Of a stretch of 64,000 nt of DNA, positions 25,253-34,447 are shown in pieces. The stretch covers positions 1-64,000 of the forward strand of contig CADEEZ010000010.1 in NCBI GenBank assembly GCA_902826485.1, read 5' to 3'. The notes beneath the pieces were generated by a model. That model made no database searches, was not told where the DNA came from, and saw nothing but the letters and a program-made list of their open reading frames with translations. Position 1 is the first letter of the stretch. Every line of letters begins with the position of its first letter. This DNA comes from an uncultured Gammaproteobacteria bacterium. Lineage in GTDB: Bacteria; Pseudomonadota; Gammaproteobacteria; Berkiellales; Berkiellaceae. The translations under genes were made by a program, and so were the position numbers.

Positions 25253-27385
25253 TTAATGGCTAGATTTACATCTCGCGATTCTGGTCACAATGGGTAATTT
25301 TCTGAGCCGACGCATGATTCTGGCTAAATGGCCTCTGTCTCGCACCAATAAAATAAAATAAATGGTGTTATGTCGACCATCTCGTTCATCGACCTTCACA
25401 TTAATAATATTACTGTTGGTTTCGGCCAAGGTGCCCGCTAACATCGCCAGCACCCCTCGACCATTGATCACATCAATTGAAATCTCAACTTTAAATTCAT
25501 TTTCAATTTTATCTTCCCATTGCACGTGAATGGATTTATCCCGTTTAGGTCGATGTTCTTGTAACCATAAACAATTTTCAGTATGAATCATGATCCCTTT
25601 GCCTTCGGTAACAAGACCAATGATGGCATCTCCTGGAATGGGATAACAACAACTCGCATAGGCCACAACCATGCCTTCTGTGCCCTTAATGATCAAGTGT
25701 GCAGGGGGATGGGCTTCGTGTAAAACAGGGCTTTGAATACTGTCTTCGTCGATTAATCGCTGAGCCACTAAGGCTGCCATGCGTAAACCCAATCCAATTT
25801 CTTCAAATAATTGATCTAAATTTTGCAATTGGCACTGCGCTAAAAAATGTTTAATTTTAAGCTTAGGGATGGTTTCTATGGCTAAATTACTGACCGCCAG
25901 TGCGCTGTTGAGTAAACGCCGGCCCAATTCTTGAGATTCACTGACCTTTTGATTTTTTAACCAATGACGAATATTACTGCGTGCTTTGCCGGTGACTGCA
26001 AAACTTAACCAGGCAGGATTGGGATGTGCACCGGGTGCCGTAATAATTTCAATGGTTTGGCCACTTAACAGCCGAGTTGAAAGCGGCGCGAGTCGTCGGT
26101 CAATTTTACACGCCACACATTGATTACCCACATCCGTATGAACAATATAAGCAAAATCAACTGGGGTTGCCCCTTGAGGCAAAGATAAAATTTTGCTTTT
26201 GGGTGTAAACACGTACACTTCGTCGGGATATAAATCTATTTTGACGTTTTCGATAAATTCCAGCGAATTACCTGTTTGGCTTTGAATTTCTAACAGGCCT
26301 TTTAGCCATTCTCGTGCCCGAATTTGTGCATCTGATTCATCAATGCTCGGCTCCGCTTTATATACCCAATGGCTCGCAATGCCATTTTCAGCAATTCGGT
26401 TCATTTCTTCAGTGCGAATTTGAATTTCAATCGGCGCCCCAAACGGGCCAATGACGGTGGTATGAATTGACTGATAGCCATTGGCTTTAGGAATAGCAAT
26501 GTAGTCTTTAAAGCGATTGGTCACTGGTTTAAATAATTCATGTACCACGCCTAATACTCTGTAACATTCATCGTGGGTCGCAACCACCACGCGTAAGCCA
26601 TAGACATCTAATACTTCGGTCAACGATAACCGTTTTCGTCGCATTTTTTTATACAAGCTGTATAAATGCTTTTTACGAGACAATAATCTAAAGTGGACTA
26701 AGCTAAAATCTTCTAATTTGAATCGAATGGCTTTTTTCACGGAGCTTAATATTTCTTTACGATGTCCTCGGCCTTGTTTTAGGGCTTTTTTGAGCACACG
26801 ATATCGAAGCGGATACAGGGCTTTAAAACTCAAATCTTCAAATTCCACCCGAAAAGCATGCATCCCCAAACGATGGGCAATGGGGGCATAAATTTCGAGT
26901 GTTTCACGAGCAATTCTTTTTTTACGGAGCAAAGGCAGTGCTTCGATGGTGCGCATATTATGCAATCTATCGGCCATCTTAATTAAAATGACGCGAATAT
27001 CTTTGGCCATCGCCAACATCATTTTACGAAAATTTTCTGCCTGCGCTTCTTCGCGAGATTCGAATTTTATTTGGGCAAGTTTACTGACGCCATCAACCAA
27101 TTCAGCGACTTTTTCACCAAAATTATCGGTAATAAACGATTTATCAAGCGGAGTATCTTCAATAACATCATGTAAAATAGCGGCTTCGATGCTTTGATGA
27201 TCAAGATGCAGATCGGCCAAAATATCGGCGACTGCCATGGGATGAATAATATAGGGTTCACCACTAACACGTAATTGTCCGTGATGGGCATCATAGGCTA
27301 CCTGATAGGCTTCAAATATTTTATCGACTTGCTGCCTAGTTAAATAGGCAGCAAGTTTATTTCGAAGCTCGACGTAATCCGTCAC
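25253..27385 (-). CDS. spoT: Bifunctional (p)ppGpp synthase/hydrolase SpoT
   Basis: The 710-aa protein follows the RelA/SpoT plan: HD hydrolase domain with AAILHDVIEDT and IKMADRLHNMRT (residues ~70-150), synthetase domain with RKKHLYSLYKKM and YGLRVVV...IAIPKANGYQSIHTTV (~235-350), TGS (VYVFTPKSKILSLPQGATPVDFAY split over ~390-415), and C-terminal ACT (~640-705). The intact HD motif shows hydrolase activity, so this is SpoT-type. GTG start. It lies 21 bp downstream of rpoZ in the conserved gmk-rpoZ-spoT order. Confidence 0.97.
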   Translation of the reverse strand: MTDYVELRNKLAAYLTRQQVDKIFEAYQVAYDAHHGQLRVSGEPYIIHPMAVADILADLHLDHQSIEAAILHDVIEDTPLDKSFITDNFGEKVAELVDGVSKLAQIKFESREEAQAENFRKMMLAMAKDIRVILIKMADRLHNMRTIEALPLLRKKRIARETLEIYAPIAHRLGMHAFRVEFEDLSFKALYPLRYRVLKKALKQGRGHRKEILSSVKKAIRFKLEDFSLVHFRLLSRKKHLYSLYKKMRRKRLSLTEVLDVYGLRVVVATHDECYRVLGVVHELFKPVTNRFKDYIAIPKANGYQSIHTTVIGPFGAPIEIQIRTEEMNRIAENGIASHWVYKAEPSIDESDAQIRAREWLKGLLEIQSQTGNSLEFIENVKIDLYPDEVYVFTPKSKILSLPQGATPVDFAYIVHTDVGNQCVACKIDRRLAPLSTRLLSGQTIEIITAPGAHPNPAWLSFAVTGKARSNIRHWLKNQKVSESQELGRRLLNSALAVSNLAIETIPKLKIKHFLAQCQLQNLDQLFEEIGLGLRMAALVAQRLIDEDSIQSPVLHEAHPPAHLIIKGTEGMVVAYASCCYPIPGDAIIGLVTEGKGIMIHTENCLWLQEHRPKRDKSIHVQWEDKIENEFKVEISIDVINGRGVLAMLAGTLAETNSNIINVKVDERDGRHNTIYFILLVRDRGHLARIMRRLRKLPIVTRIARCKSSH

Positions 27386-27406
27386 AAAAGTCCTTTATGT
27401 TGTTAA

Positions 27407-27625
27407 TTACAACTGTACGGGAGGTTCTTCTTCTGGCGCATTTGGGTCGTATAACCCTTCTGATATTTCTCTTAAAGCAACAACGGTTGCTTTATCTTTG
27501 TTCCATTTCACTCTGGCTTCGGCATTTCCCATCGCCAATTTTCTTGCTCGGGCAGTTGCCACTAGCACCAACTCAAAACGGTTGGGCACTTTTTCTAAAC
27601 AATCTTCTACTGTTACTCTTGCCAT
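27407..27625 (-). CDS. rpoZ: RNA polymerase omega subunit
   Basis: The 72-aa protein starts [20 protein letters not shown] and contains [11 protein letters not shown] and the [11 protein letters not shown] motif, the full omega signature. Omega helps assemble RNA polymerase and forms part of the ppGpp-binding site with beta prime. It lies between gmk and spoT. Confidence 0.97.
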   Translation of the reverse strand: MARVTVEDCLEKVPNRFELVLVATARARKLAMGNAEARVKWNKDKATVVALREISEGLYDPNAPEEEPPVQL

Positions 27626-27678
27626 AATTCACCTAAATAACTCAAAGTGGTTGGTTCAACATTTATACTATCACATTT

Positions 27679-28284
27679 TTATTTAAATTGGGCCAAGAGA
27701 TCGCCAAGCTTTGGCGCTTGCTGGCTTTTTTGTAGCCTCGCCGCACGAAAAATGGCTTCGATATCGCCCACGGTTTGTTCAAAATCATCATTGACTAATA
27801 AATAATCATATAATTCATACTGTTTAACTTCATTATCTGCTTCTTTGATTCTGGCTTCGATGATCTCAGGTTTGTCTTTGGCTCTATGAACTAAACGGTC
27901 TACCAGCGCTTGCTTAGAGGGCGGCAAAATAAATAAGCTGACTGTCTCGAATTGTTTTCTGACAATATCAAACCCTTGCCAATCGATTTCTAAAATAACG
28001 TCTTTGCCCGAGGCCAACACCTTTTCAACACTCAAAATACTGGTGCCATACCAATTATTAAACACTTGGGCATATTCAATAAATTTTTTTTCCAAAGCCA
28101 ATTGTTGAAAATCAGACGCTGAAACAAAATGATAATTTTCGCCATTTTTTTCCCCTTCTCTGGGTGGGCGAGTGGTATGTGACACCGAAACAGACAACAG
28201 CGGATCATGAGACAAGACACGATGTACCAAACTCGTTTTCCCCGTACCCGACGGAGCAGAAACCACAAACACCTGACCACTCAT
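27679..28284 (-). CDS. gmk: Guanylate kinase
   Basis: The 201-aa kinase has the P-loop APSGTGKTSLVHRVL, the GMP-binding SHTTRPPREGEKNGENYHFV region, VILEIDWQG and IFILPPS-like LFILPPSKQAL. It phosphorylates GMP to GDP. First of the gmk-rpoZ-spoT series, and 18 bp after yicC on the same strand. Confidence 0.97.
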   Translation of the reverse strand: MSGQVFVVSAPSGTGKTSLVHRVLSHDPLLSVSVSHTTRPPREGEKNGENYHFVSASDFQQLALEKKFIEYAQVFNNWYGTSILSVEKVLASGKDVILEIDWQGFDIVRKQFETVSLFILPPSKQALVDRLVHRAKDKPEIIEARIKEADNEVKQYELYDYLLVNDDFEQTVGDIEAIFRAARLQKSQQAPKLGDLLAQFK

Positions 28285-28302
28285 CTTTTTTCCTATTGTT
28301 TT

Positions 28303-29178
28303 TTATTCTATATTTTGAATTTGTTCACGCATTTGTTCAATAATCACTTTAAGATCTACTGCCAACCGAGCAATATCACTGTTGAGCGATTTATTATTTA
28401 AGGTATTAATTTCTCTTTGCATTTCTTGCATCAAAAAATCTAACCGTCTGCCCTCGCACACCCATTTGGGTTCACTTAAAATGCGGTTCAATTCTTGTAA
28501 ATGCGCATCAAATCGTTCTATTTCTTCGGTGACATCTAAACGCTGCGCAAAATAAATTAATTCTTGTTCTAACCGATGTGGCTCAACTTCTTGTTTTAAT
28601 GCCGCTAATTTATCTGTTAACTTCAGTTTTTTAACTGCCAAGGCCTCTGGTAATAATAGCGTAATTTTTGCCAGTTTTTCTATACAGGCCTGTAATTTTT
28701 CGGCCAAAAACCCAGAAAGCTTCTGCCCTTCTTGCTGACGCACGGTGGCAAGCTTTGCTAAGGCGGCCTCAAGTGTTGTGCGTAAGGGGGCTTTAAGCAA
28801 TTGTGTCGGCATTTGTTCTTGATTCACCACCCCTGGCCAACGTAAAAAATCGACAATTTTTAACGGTTTGTGTTTTTCTTCTAGGGTACTAGAGACGTGT
28901 TGGCTTGCTTCAATAAGCTGATTGATTAACCCTTGATTGACACTTAATTTAGGTGAAAACTGGCTGTTAGGGATAAATTGCACCCAACAATCAATTTTCC
29001 CCCGAGTGAGTTTTTGCTGGAGAGTATCTCGACAATCACTTTCCCACTCTTTACAGCCTTCTGGCAATTTGAGAGTGATGTCTAAATAGCGATGATTCAG
29101 CGATCGCAATTCACAAATCATGAGGCCTGATTCTGTTTGTTCTTGAACTCGAGCAAAGCCCGTCATGCTTGATAACAT
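28303..29178 (-). CDS. yicC: YicC family endoribonuclease
   Basis: The protein begins MLSSMTGFARV, the conserved family N-terminus, which supports the ATG at 29178 rather than the GTG at 29190. LRSLNHRYLDITLKLP and the C-terminal GRRLDFLMQEMQREINTLNNK (in part) with KVIIEQMREQIQN match the YicC/YloC family, which acts in RNA turnover. It is divergent from rph, an arrangement conserved in gammaproteobacteria. Confidence 0.95.
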   Translation of the reverse strand: MLSSMTGFARVQEQTESGLMICELRSLNHRYLDITLKLPEGCKEWESDCRDTLQQKLTRGKIDCWVQFIPNSQFSPKLSVNQGLINQLIEASQHVSSTLEEKHKPLKIVDFLRWPGVVNQEQMPTQLLKAPLRTTLEAALAKLATVRQQEGQKLSGFLAEKLQACIEKLAKITLLLPEALAVKKLKLTDKLAALKQEVEPHRLEQELIYFAQRLDVTEEIERFDAHLQELNRILSEPKWVCEGRRLDFLMQEMQREINTLNNKSLNSDIARLAVDLKVIIEQMREQIQNIE

Positions 29179-29244
29179 ATATTTAGCCACTTACTTAAAT
29201 TATTGATTAATTCATTCGTCAATCTTACCAGCCGAAATAGCTTA

Positions 29245-29273
29245 TCGCCAAGTTCGAGTTTGGTCAGTATAAT
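29245..29273 (+). promoter_or_regulatory. Candidate sigma-70 promoter for rph
   Basis: TCGCCA (29245-29250) and a consensus TATAAT (29268-29273) are separated by 17 nt, 38 nt before the rph start, in the yicC-rph divergent gap. The -10 is strong, the -35 weak. Confidence 0.5.
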
Positions 29274-29310
29274 TTGCGCTACCTACGGTTAGTTAGACAG
29301 AGGAAAAGCT

Positions 29311-30033
29311 ATGCAACGCCCAAGTGCCCGTCGTCCCGATGAGCTTCGTGAAATCAAATTTACTCGCAATTTTATTAAATCTGCTGAGGGTTCTGTTCTA
29401 GTAGAATATGGCAACACTAAAGTCATTTGCACCGCAAGTGTCGTCAATGGTGTTCCGCCTTTTTTAAAGGGCAAGGGCCAAGGCTGGATCACTGCTGAAT
29501 ATGGCATGCTGCCAAGAGCAACCCATGAACGCACCCACCGAGAAGCTGCCAGAGGCAAGCAAACCGGTCGCACCATGGAAATTCAACGCCTTATTGGGCG
29601 CTCGCTCCGAAATTGTGTCGATTTAAAACTCGTCGGTGAAAACACCATTACTATCGATTGTGATGTGATTCAGGCAGATGGCGGAACACGTACTGCGAGC
29701 ATCACCGGTGGTTGTATTGCCTTAGCCGAAGCCATTAAAACCTTAAAAAAACGTCAGGGCAGTGAAAATAAACCTGTGTTCACGCAACTGATTGCCTCTA
29801 TTTCGGTGGGCATCTATCAAGGTGTACCGGTTTTAGATTTAGATTATATCGAAGATTCTCAAGCCGAAACCGATATGAACGTGGTCATGACCCAAAAAGG
29901 GGAATTTATTGAAATTCAAGGCACGGCCGAAGCTAAGCCTTTTCAAGCCAATGAACTCAATCAAATGTTAGAATTGGCGCAATCAGGCATTCGCACGTTG
30001 ATTCAAAAGCAACGGACGTTGTTAGAGATTTAA
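29311..30033 (+). CDS. rph: Ribonuclease PH
   Basis: The 240-aa protein has [55 protein letters not shown] and the phosphate-binding [20 protein letters not shown] run. The active-site acidic residues lie in [15 protein letters not shown] and [20 protein letters not shown]. It trims tRNA 3' ends phosphorolytically. Length and motifs are complete. Confidence 0.97.
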   Translation: MQRPSARRPDELREIKFTRNFIKSAEGSVLVEYGNTKVICTASVVNGVPPFLKGKGQGWITAEYGMLPRATHERTHREAARGKQTGRTMEIQRLIGRSLRNCVDLKLVGENTITIDCDVIQADGGTRTASITGGCIALAEAIKTLKKRQGSENKPVFTQLIASISVGIYQGVPVLDLDYIEDSQAETDMNVVMTQKGEFIEIQGTAEAKPFQANELNQMLELAQSGIRTLIQKQRTLLEI

Positions 30034-30066
30034 CCTTCTGTTTTCTCTACTATTATCATCTTTTTT

Positions 30067-30100
30067 CTCTACGTACCGCGGCTTGTCCGCGGTATCCAGC
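30067..30100. repeat. Palindromic dispersed repeat, left arm only
   Basis: CTCTACGTACCGCGGCTTGT and the following bases match the left arms at 16385 and 36814 almost exactly. No right arm follows, so this is a half element, in the gap after rph. Confidence 0.7.
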
Positions 30101-30248
30101 GTAAAGGTGCGCCTACACCAAACTCCCTTCACTTCAATAAAAACCAACAAACTAACTTGCTATGAGTTATTTAATGTGTTAATTTTCTTGCTTCTGTTAT
30201 TTTTTGACATAAATATACATAAAATAATTTAAGTAGGTTAGATAAATT

Positions 30249-30581
30249 ATGAAGATATTATCCTCAACACAAACCCAAGCGATTGCGGGTGGTGCATGGG
30301 CCGATGGATTAGTAAATACCGCGACGGCTACTATCGCCACTGCGACAGCAGGAAGCTCGATTCAGGTCTACGCTGCTTTTGTGAGCACCTTTTTAGCAGG
30401 AGCAGGCTGTTTGTTTATTGCTCAAAGAAATTCTCTCACTATGCGGGATGGTAAATTTGCTGCATTAGGGGGCGTAGTGACGTATCTTTGGAATGGAAAA
30501 AATGGGCAAACGGCGACAGTAAGCCCAGAGCCGAATGTATCCACAAGACATCGTTGTTTCCAAGAAGATTGCAGCATCTAA
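30249..30581 (+). CDS. Small double-glycine-leader peptide, bacteriocin-like precursor
   Basis: The 110-aa protein starts MKILSSTQTQAIAGG, which fits the leader of peptides cleaved after Gly-Gly by C39-peptidase ABC transporters (Leu at -12, Ser at -11, Ile at -4, Gly-Gly at -2/-1). The predicted mature part is Ala/Thr/Gly-rich and hydrophobic for ~50 residues, then polar, with two cysteines near the end (HRCFQEDCSI). No transporter or immunity gene is adjacent. It could be a microcin-like peptide, or a secreted protein using the same leader. Confidence 0.6.
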   Translation: MKILSSTQTQAIAGGAWADGLVNTATATIATATAGSSIQVYAAFVSTFLAGAGCLFIAQRNSLTMRDGKFAALGGVVTYLWNGKNGQTATVSPEPNVSTRHRCFQEDCSI

Positions 30582-30587
30582 TCCTCA

Positions 30588-32330
30588 TCATTTCATGCTG
30601 CTGTTTCGCGGTCTTCTTCTGATTTCATGAGGCACATCTTCTGCCTCATGCGCTTTTCTACGAGCGGGTTTATATTGTTGAGCATGAGATAGGGGTTTTT
30701 CCCCGTGCACTTTTGCACTAGAAAATCGCATGGGGGGTGCTTGATGGCTAAGTGCCCCTAAATCTTGATAAGAAGAATGCATTTCCATGCCGCGCATTTT
30801 TCCTTCTTTTTCTAATTTCATTTGCTTTCTTTCTTTATAAAGTCCATAACCTTTATAGGTCATCATGGCAACGGCTGCACCTGCCCCAATTAATGCCCCC
30901 ACGCCTGTGCCAATTCCAGGCACAGTCGATCCGATAGCTGCCCCTGACATCACCATGCCCATTGCGGGGAGGGCATTTTCAGCAATAAATTTTAAACCCG
31001 GTTTGGCAACGCGATAGGTATGATATTTTACCAAGTGTTTATCTGCGTCTTTTATCAGACCTTTTGCGACCTGATCTAACCCTAGCTGTTGGGCAACATC
31101 TAACACTAAACCCGCTGTGCCTAAACTTTGGGGGATTTTAGCCTTGGTTAAAAATTTATTATATTCTGGATTGGCTGCCCTAAATTCTGCATTCAGCAAA
31201 GGGCTGCTTTGTACATTTTCTAAATTTAAACTACCGACATGTTGATATAATTTCTTTGCGCCCCCTAACTGACCCAACACTTGAACGCCATCCCCTAACC
31301 CCGCATTTTGGGCCATTTTTTTCGCTTGTTTGCCCATATGTTTTTTTAAGTCTTTAGGCACTTCTGATAACTCACCTTGCAACCCTTTTTGAATGGCCGA
31401 AAAATATTCTTTGGCCACTTCACCGCCTAAATTATCCCCTACTACTTTTATATTTGCTTTCCAATTTTCAGGCAAGGGTAAATTGTCTAGTTCTCCTTGC
31501 AATTGATCAAACAGCAGTTTTCCCCCTTCGTTTCGAATATCTTCTAAAATTTGTCCTGGATTTTTCGCATATTTTTTTAAATCGGGGCAAACCACATACA
31601 CCGTGTTATCTTTAGAAGGATCGACTGGCAAAACCAGATGGCCTAATTTCGATGCCAACGGCACGGTTTTATAATCTCGTTCACGGCCAAACAAATTTGC
31701 TGCCATTTGTACTTGAGGAGGCATCTTTGCGCTTTGGGCTAATTTGGTCAAATTTACCGTGTTCGCAATATCAGCAATATGTTGAAATTCGGGTTCACAA
31801 TAATTTTCGGCATGAAACAACACGCCAAAGAGTTTATGATTGGTGCTTTTGCTAGAAGATGCCATTAAATCGTGCATAAAATCGGCAAATTCTTTATCGT
31901 CTTTCATCACCCCAATTAATTTTTCTTTTTCTTGAATATATAAGCCTTCATATTTTTCAATCATGTCCAGATCATTTGCGGCTTCAAATTCTTGAATATA
32001 TTTGGCATAGAGTAATATACTAGAGACACTATCTGCGTGCTTGGCTAATAAGCCTGTCGATTTAATACTTAATTTGTTGTAATTGGCCAAATTAGATTTT
32101 AAATCTTTTTCAATTTTATTTTTTTCGGCCACAATTTCTTCTAGTGTTTTTCGCACCCCAATTTTTTTTCCGCCAGATAATTTTTGGAGAGGGGTTAAAC
32201 ACTCTTCGAGAGAGGGCACCGGAATATTGGCTGCAGACAAAATAGCCGTGCCAAAAGCGCCCAAATCAGCCACAATGCCTGTGGCCATTGCATCTGCACT
32301 TTTTGCATTCTTACTGGATTTATCACTCAT
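30588..32330 (-). CDS. Unrecognised 580-aa protein with glycine-zipper region
   Basis: The N-terminal ~170 residues are helical and charged. The middle (residues ~225-330) runs DNTVYVVCPDL ... IKVVGDNLGGEVAKEY, recalling the nucleophile-elbow strand of alpha/beta hydrolases but with Asn where the catalytic Ser would be. A hydrophobic glycine-rich hairpin (GMVMSGAAIGSTVPGIGTG and VGALIGAGAAVAMM) lies near residue 460-495, then a basic tail. No family is recognised with confidence. An ECF-like promoter motif with the same spacing as those of the giant effector genes lies upstream. Candidate effector by context. Confidence 0.6.
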   Translation of the reverse strand: MSDKSSKNAKSADAMATGIVADLGAFGTAILSAANIPVPSLEECLTPLQKLSGGKKIGVRKTLEEIVAEKNKIEKDLKSNLANYNKLSIKSTGLLAKHADSVSSILLYAKYIQEFEAANDLDMIEKYEGLYIQEKEKLIGVMKDDKEFADFMHDLMASSSKSTNHKLFGVLFHAENYCEPEFQHIADIANTVNLTKLAQSAKMPPQVQMAANLFGRERDYKTVPLASKLGHLVLPVDPSKDNTVYVVCPDLKKYAKNPGQILEDIRNEGGKLLFDQLQGELDNLPLPENWKANIKVVGDNLGGEVAKEYFSAIQKGLQGELSEVPKDLKKHMGKQAKKMAQNAGLGDGVQVLGQLGGAKKLYQHVGSLNLENVQSSPLLNAEFRAANPEYNKFLTKAKIPQSLGTAGLVLDVAQQLGLDQVAKGLIKDADKHLVKYHTYRVAKPGLKFIAENALPAMGMVMSGAAIGSTVPGIGTGVGALIGAGAAVAMMTYKGYGLYKERKQMKLEKEGKMRGMEMHSSYQDLGALSHQAPPMRFSSAKVHGEKPLSHAQQYKPARRKAHEAEDVPHEIRRRPRNSSMK

Positions 32331-32366
32331 AGCAGCCTCTTGGTATTATTACTAAAACAATACTCA

Positions 32367-32395
32367 AGAGACTCGCTTAATCTCTTAGGAGTTCC
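32367..32395 (-). promoter_or_regulatory. Candidate ECF/sigma-E-like promoter, weak
   Basis: On the minus strand GGAACTC is followed after 17 nt by TCTCT, 37 nt upstream of the 580-aa gene start. The spacing equals that of the elements at 53681, 58010 and 36727. The -35 is good, the -10 poor beyond the GTC core. Confidence 0.35.
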
Positions 32396-32441
32396 AACTA
32401 AATTGGTATTTTATGACCTATTAGGAAAGGGATGACCCCCC

Positions 32442-33206
32442 TCAATAATCATAATCCATGATTAAGGGGGCATGATCCGAAAAACGAGGGGTTTTGATTA
32501 TTTCAGCTGTTTTAATTTTATGCGTTAAATTGGGGGTAACAATTTGATAATCGATACGCCAACCCGTATTATTTGCATAGGCGTTACCGCGGTGAGACCA
32601 CCACGTGTATTGCTCAGATTCTTGATTCACTTGTCTGAATCCATCCACCCATCCAGTTAAAAATAATTTATCTAACCAAGCACGTTCTTCGGGCAAAAAC
32701 CCCGAATTTTTTTGGTTGGTACGCCAATTTTTCAAATCGATTTGTTTGTGCGCTATATTCCAATCACCACAAATAATGTACTTTCTATCGCTTGTTAGTT
32801 GTTCTTGTAAAATCGAAAAATATTTATCCATAAATAAATATTTTTGTTCTTGCCTGCCTTCACCACTGGTACCAGAAGGTAAATATAAGCTAACCACACT
32901 GAGATCGCCTACTTTTACTTCGATATACCGGGCCTCAGTATCGGCGAGCGGAAACCCTAATCGGGTGACGACGTCGTCGGGTTTCTTTTTACAATATATT
33001 GCCACGCCACTGTAGCCTGCTTTTTCGCCATCGACATAGAAAATATGATAGCCTTGTGGATGAAAAAGAGGGTCTTGAAGTTGATGAAGATGTGCCCGTG
33101 TTTCTTGCAAACACACAAAATCGGCATGGGTGGTGGCTAACCACTCAAAAAAGCCCTTTTTGGCCGCAGAACGGATCCCATTGACATTTGCTGTTATGAC
33201 TCGCAT
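32442..33206 (-). CDS. xthA: Exodeoxyribonuclease III
   Basis: The 254-aa EEP nuclease has VNGIRSAAKKGFFEWL, the metal-binding CLQETRAH, ICGDWNIAHKQIDLKNW, WWSHRGNAYANNTGWRIDYQ and the catalytic FSDHAPLIMDYDY. It is an AP endonuclease and 3' repair exonuclease in base-excision repair. It is divergent from pyrE, with only 11 bases between the two starts, so their promoters must overlap the coding regions. Confidence 0.96.
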   Translation of the reverse strand: MRVITANVNGIRSAAKKGFFEWLATTHADFVCLQETRAHLHQLQDPLFHPQGYHIFYVDGEKAGYSGVAIYCKKKPDDVVTRLGFPLADTEARYIEVKVGDLSVVSLYLPSGTSGEGRQEQKYLFMDKYFSILQEQLTSDRKYIICGDWNIAHKQIDLKNWRTNQKNSGFLPEERAWLDKLFLTGWVDGFRQVNQESEQYTWWSHRGNAYANNTGWRIDYQIVTPNLTHKIKTAEIIKTPRFSDHAPLIMDYDY

Positions 33207-33217
33207 AGTACCTACCC

Positions 33218-33880
33218 ATGGAAAATTATCAACATCAGTTTATCAAACTCGCGCTAGAGTATCACGCTTTAAAATTTGGGGCGTTTACCCTAAAATCGGG
33301 GCGAGTCAGTCCTTATTTTTTTAATATGGGACAATTTCAAACCGCTTTTGCTTTAAGCCAACTGGGGCTTTGTTATGCTACTGCCATTCAAGAAGCCCTG
33401 AGTGCAAAGACCCTAACGTTTGATGGCCTATTTGGTCCTGCCTACAAAGGCATTCCCTTGGTCTGCACAACGGCCATTGGTTTAAATCAAGTTGCTCATC
33501 TAGATTTTCCCTATAGTTTTAATCGCAAAGAAATCAAAACCCATGGAGAAGGCGGCAATATCATCGGTGCCCCCCTTCAAGGGCGAATATTAATGATTGA
33601 TGATGTGATCACAGCGGGAACAGCCGCCAAAGAAGCCATCGACTTAATTCGCGCGCAGGGAGCAGAAATAGCCGGTTTAGTGGTTGCGCTCGATAGACAA
33701 GAACGTGCTTCTGAAGACAGTCCTTTTTCAGCCATTCAAGCACTACAAGCTGAATTTAATCTACGGGTTATTAGCTTAGTCACCCTCAACGATATTATTA
33801 CTTACGTTGAAGTAGAGCCAAATTTTAAGGCGCATTTACCCGCTATCCTCGCTTATCAAGAACGCTACGGTATTAAATAA
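33218..33880 (+). CDS. pyrE: Orotate phosphoribosyltransferase
   Basis: The 220-aa protein has LKFGAFTLKSGRVSPYFFN, FGPAYKGIPLV, FNRKEIKTHGEGG and the PRPP-binding ILMIDDVITAGTAAKEAI. It makes OMP from orotate and PRPP in pyrimidine synthesis. Proximity to rph and xthA follows gammaproteobacterial patterns. Confidence 0.97.
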   Translation: MENYQHQFIKLALEYHALKFGAFTLKSGRVSPYFFNMGQFQTAFALSQLGLCYATAIQEALSAKTLTFDGLFGPAYKGIPLVCTTAIGLNQVAHLDFPYSFNRKEIKTHGEGGNIIGAPLQGRILMIDDVITAGTAAKEAIDLIRAQGAEIAGLVVALDRQERASEDSPFSAIQALQAEFNLRVISLVTLNDIITYVEVEPNFKAHLPAILAYQERYGIK

Positions 33881-33965
33881 CTACTGTAAAGTTATCCAAT
33901 TGATTTACAATCAGATTAAATGTTAGCATATTAACTACACCGAATAAGTTGTATCGGGGTGAAAT

Positions 33966-34445
33966 ATGCGAAGCATCTCTGGTTTATTTTTTAATGCCAT
34001 CCTGGTTTCACTGTATTTGGTGAGTGGTCAGGTAGCGGTTGCTGAAACCAAAATTATTAGTTGCGTTGATCCGATGACCCATAATCGTTATTTAACGAAT
34101 GTTAAAACCAGCGTGCCCGAAAACTGTCAACAAATAGAAACCCTTACTTTTCCTCCCTATAAACAATCATCAGAAGACAATGGCTTAAGGCCTTCTGAAA
34201 AAGCACAATTACAAGAAATAAACCGAGCAGAAGAACAACGGTATCAAGCCGCACTCACGCGTTCGCAATACATAGATGAAAGTGTGGGCGCAGGCGTATA
34301 CGGCTCATGGCGCGATAACCGTCACGATCAATGTTTTGCTTATCAAGCACGGGTAGAAGAAGCCCTTGCCGATAGAAAAGATGATGTGAAACTCAATCGT
34401 CAAATTCGACGTGATTTAACTCAGATAAAATATTATTGTCCCTGA
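33966..34445 (+). CDS. Small secreted protein of unknown function
   Basis: The 159-aa protein has an N-terminal signal peptide (LFFNAILVSLYLVSGQVAVAE), then a short Cys-containing domain (IISCVDPMTHNRYLTNVKTS..NCQQIETL) recalling DUF4124-type envelope proteins, a helical charged region and two C-terminal cysteines. Four cysteines in the mature part suggest disulphides in the periplasm. It ends two bases before the convergent SidE-like gene. Confidence 0.65.
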   Translation: MRSISGLFFNAILVSLYLVSGQVAVAETKIISCVDPMTHNRYLTNVKTSVPENCQQIETLTFPPYKQSSEDNGLRPSEKAQLQEINRAEEQRYQAALTRSQYIDESVGAGVYGSWRDNRHDQCFAYQARVEEALADRKDDVKLNRQIRRDLTQIKYYCP

Positions 34446-34447
34446 AA

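Noticed and set aside
30588..32330. DH or other GEF domain in the 580-aa protein
   Set aside because: The N-terminal helices recall DH spacing, but no QR.PRY core is present.
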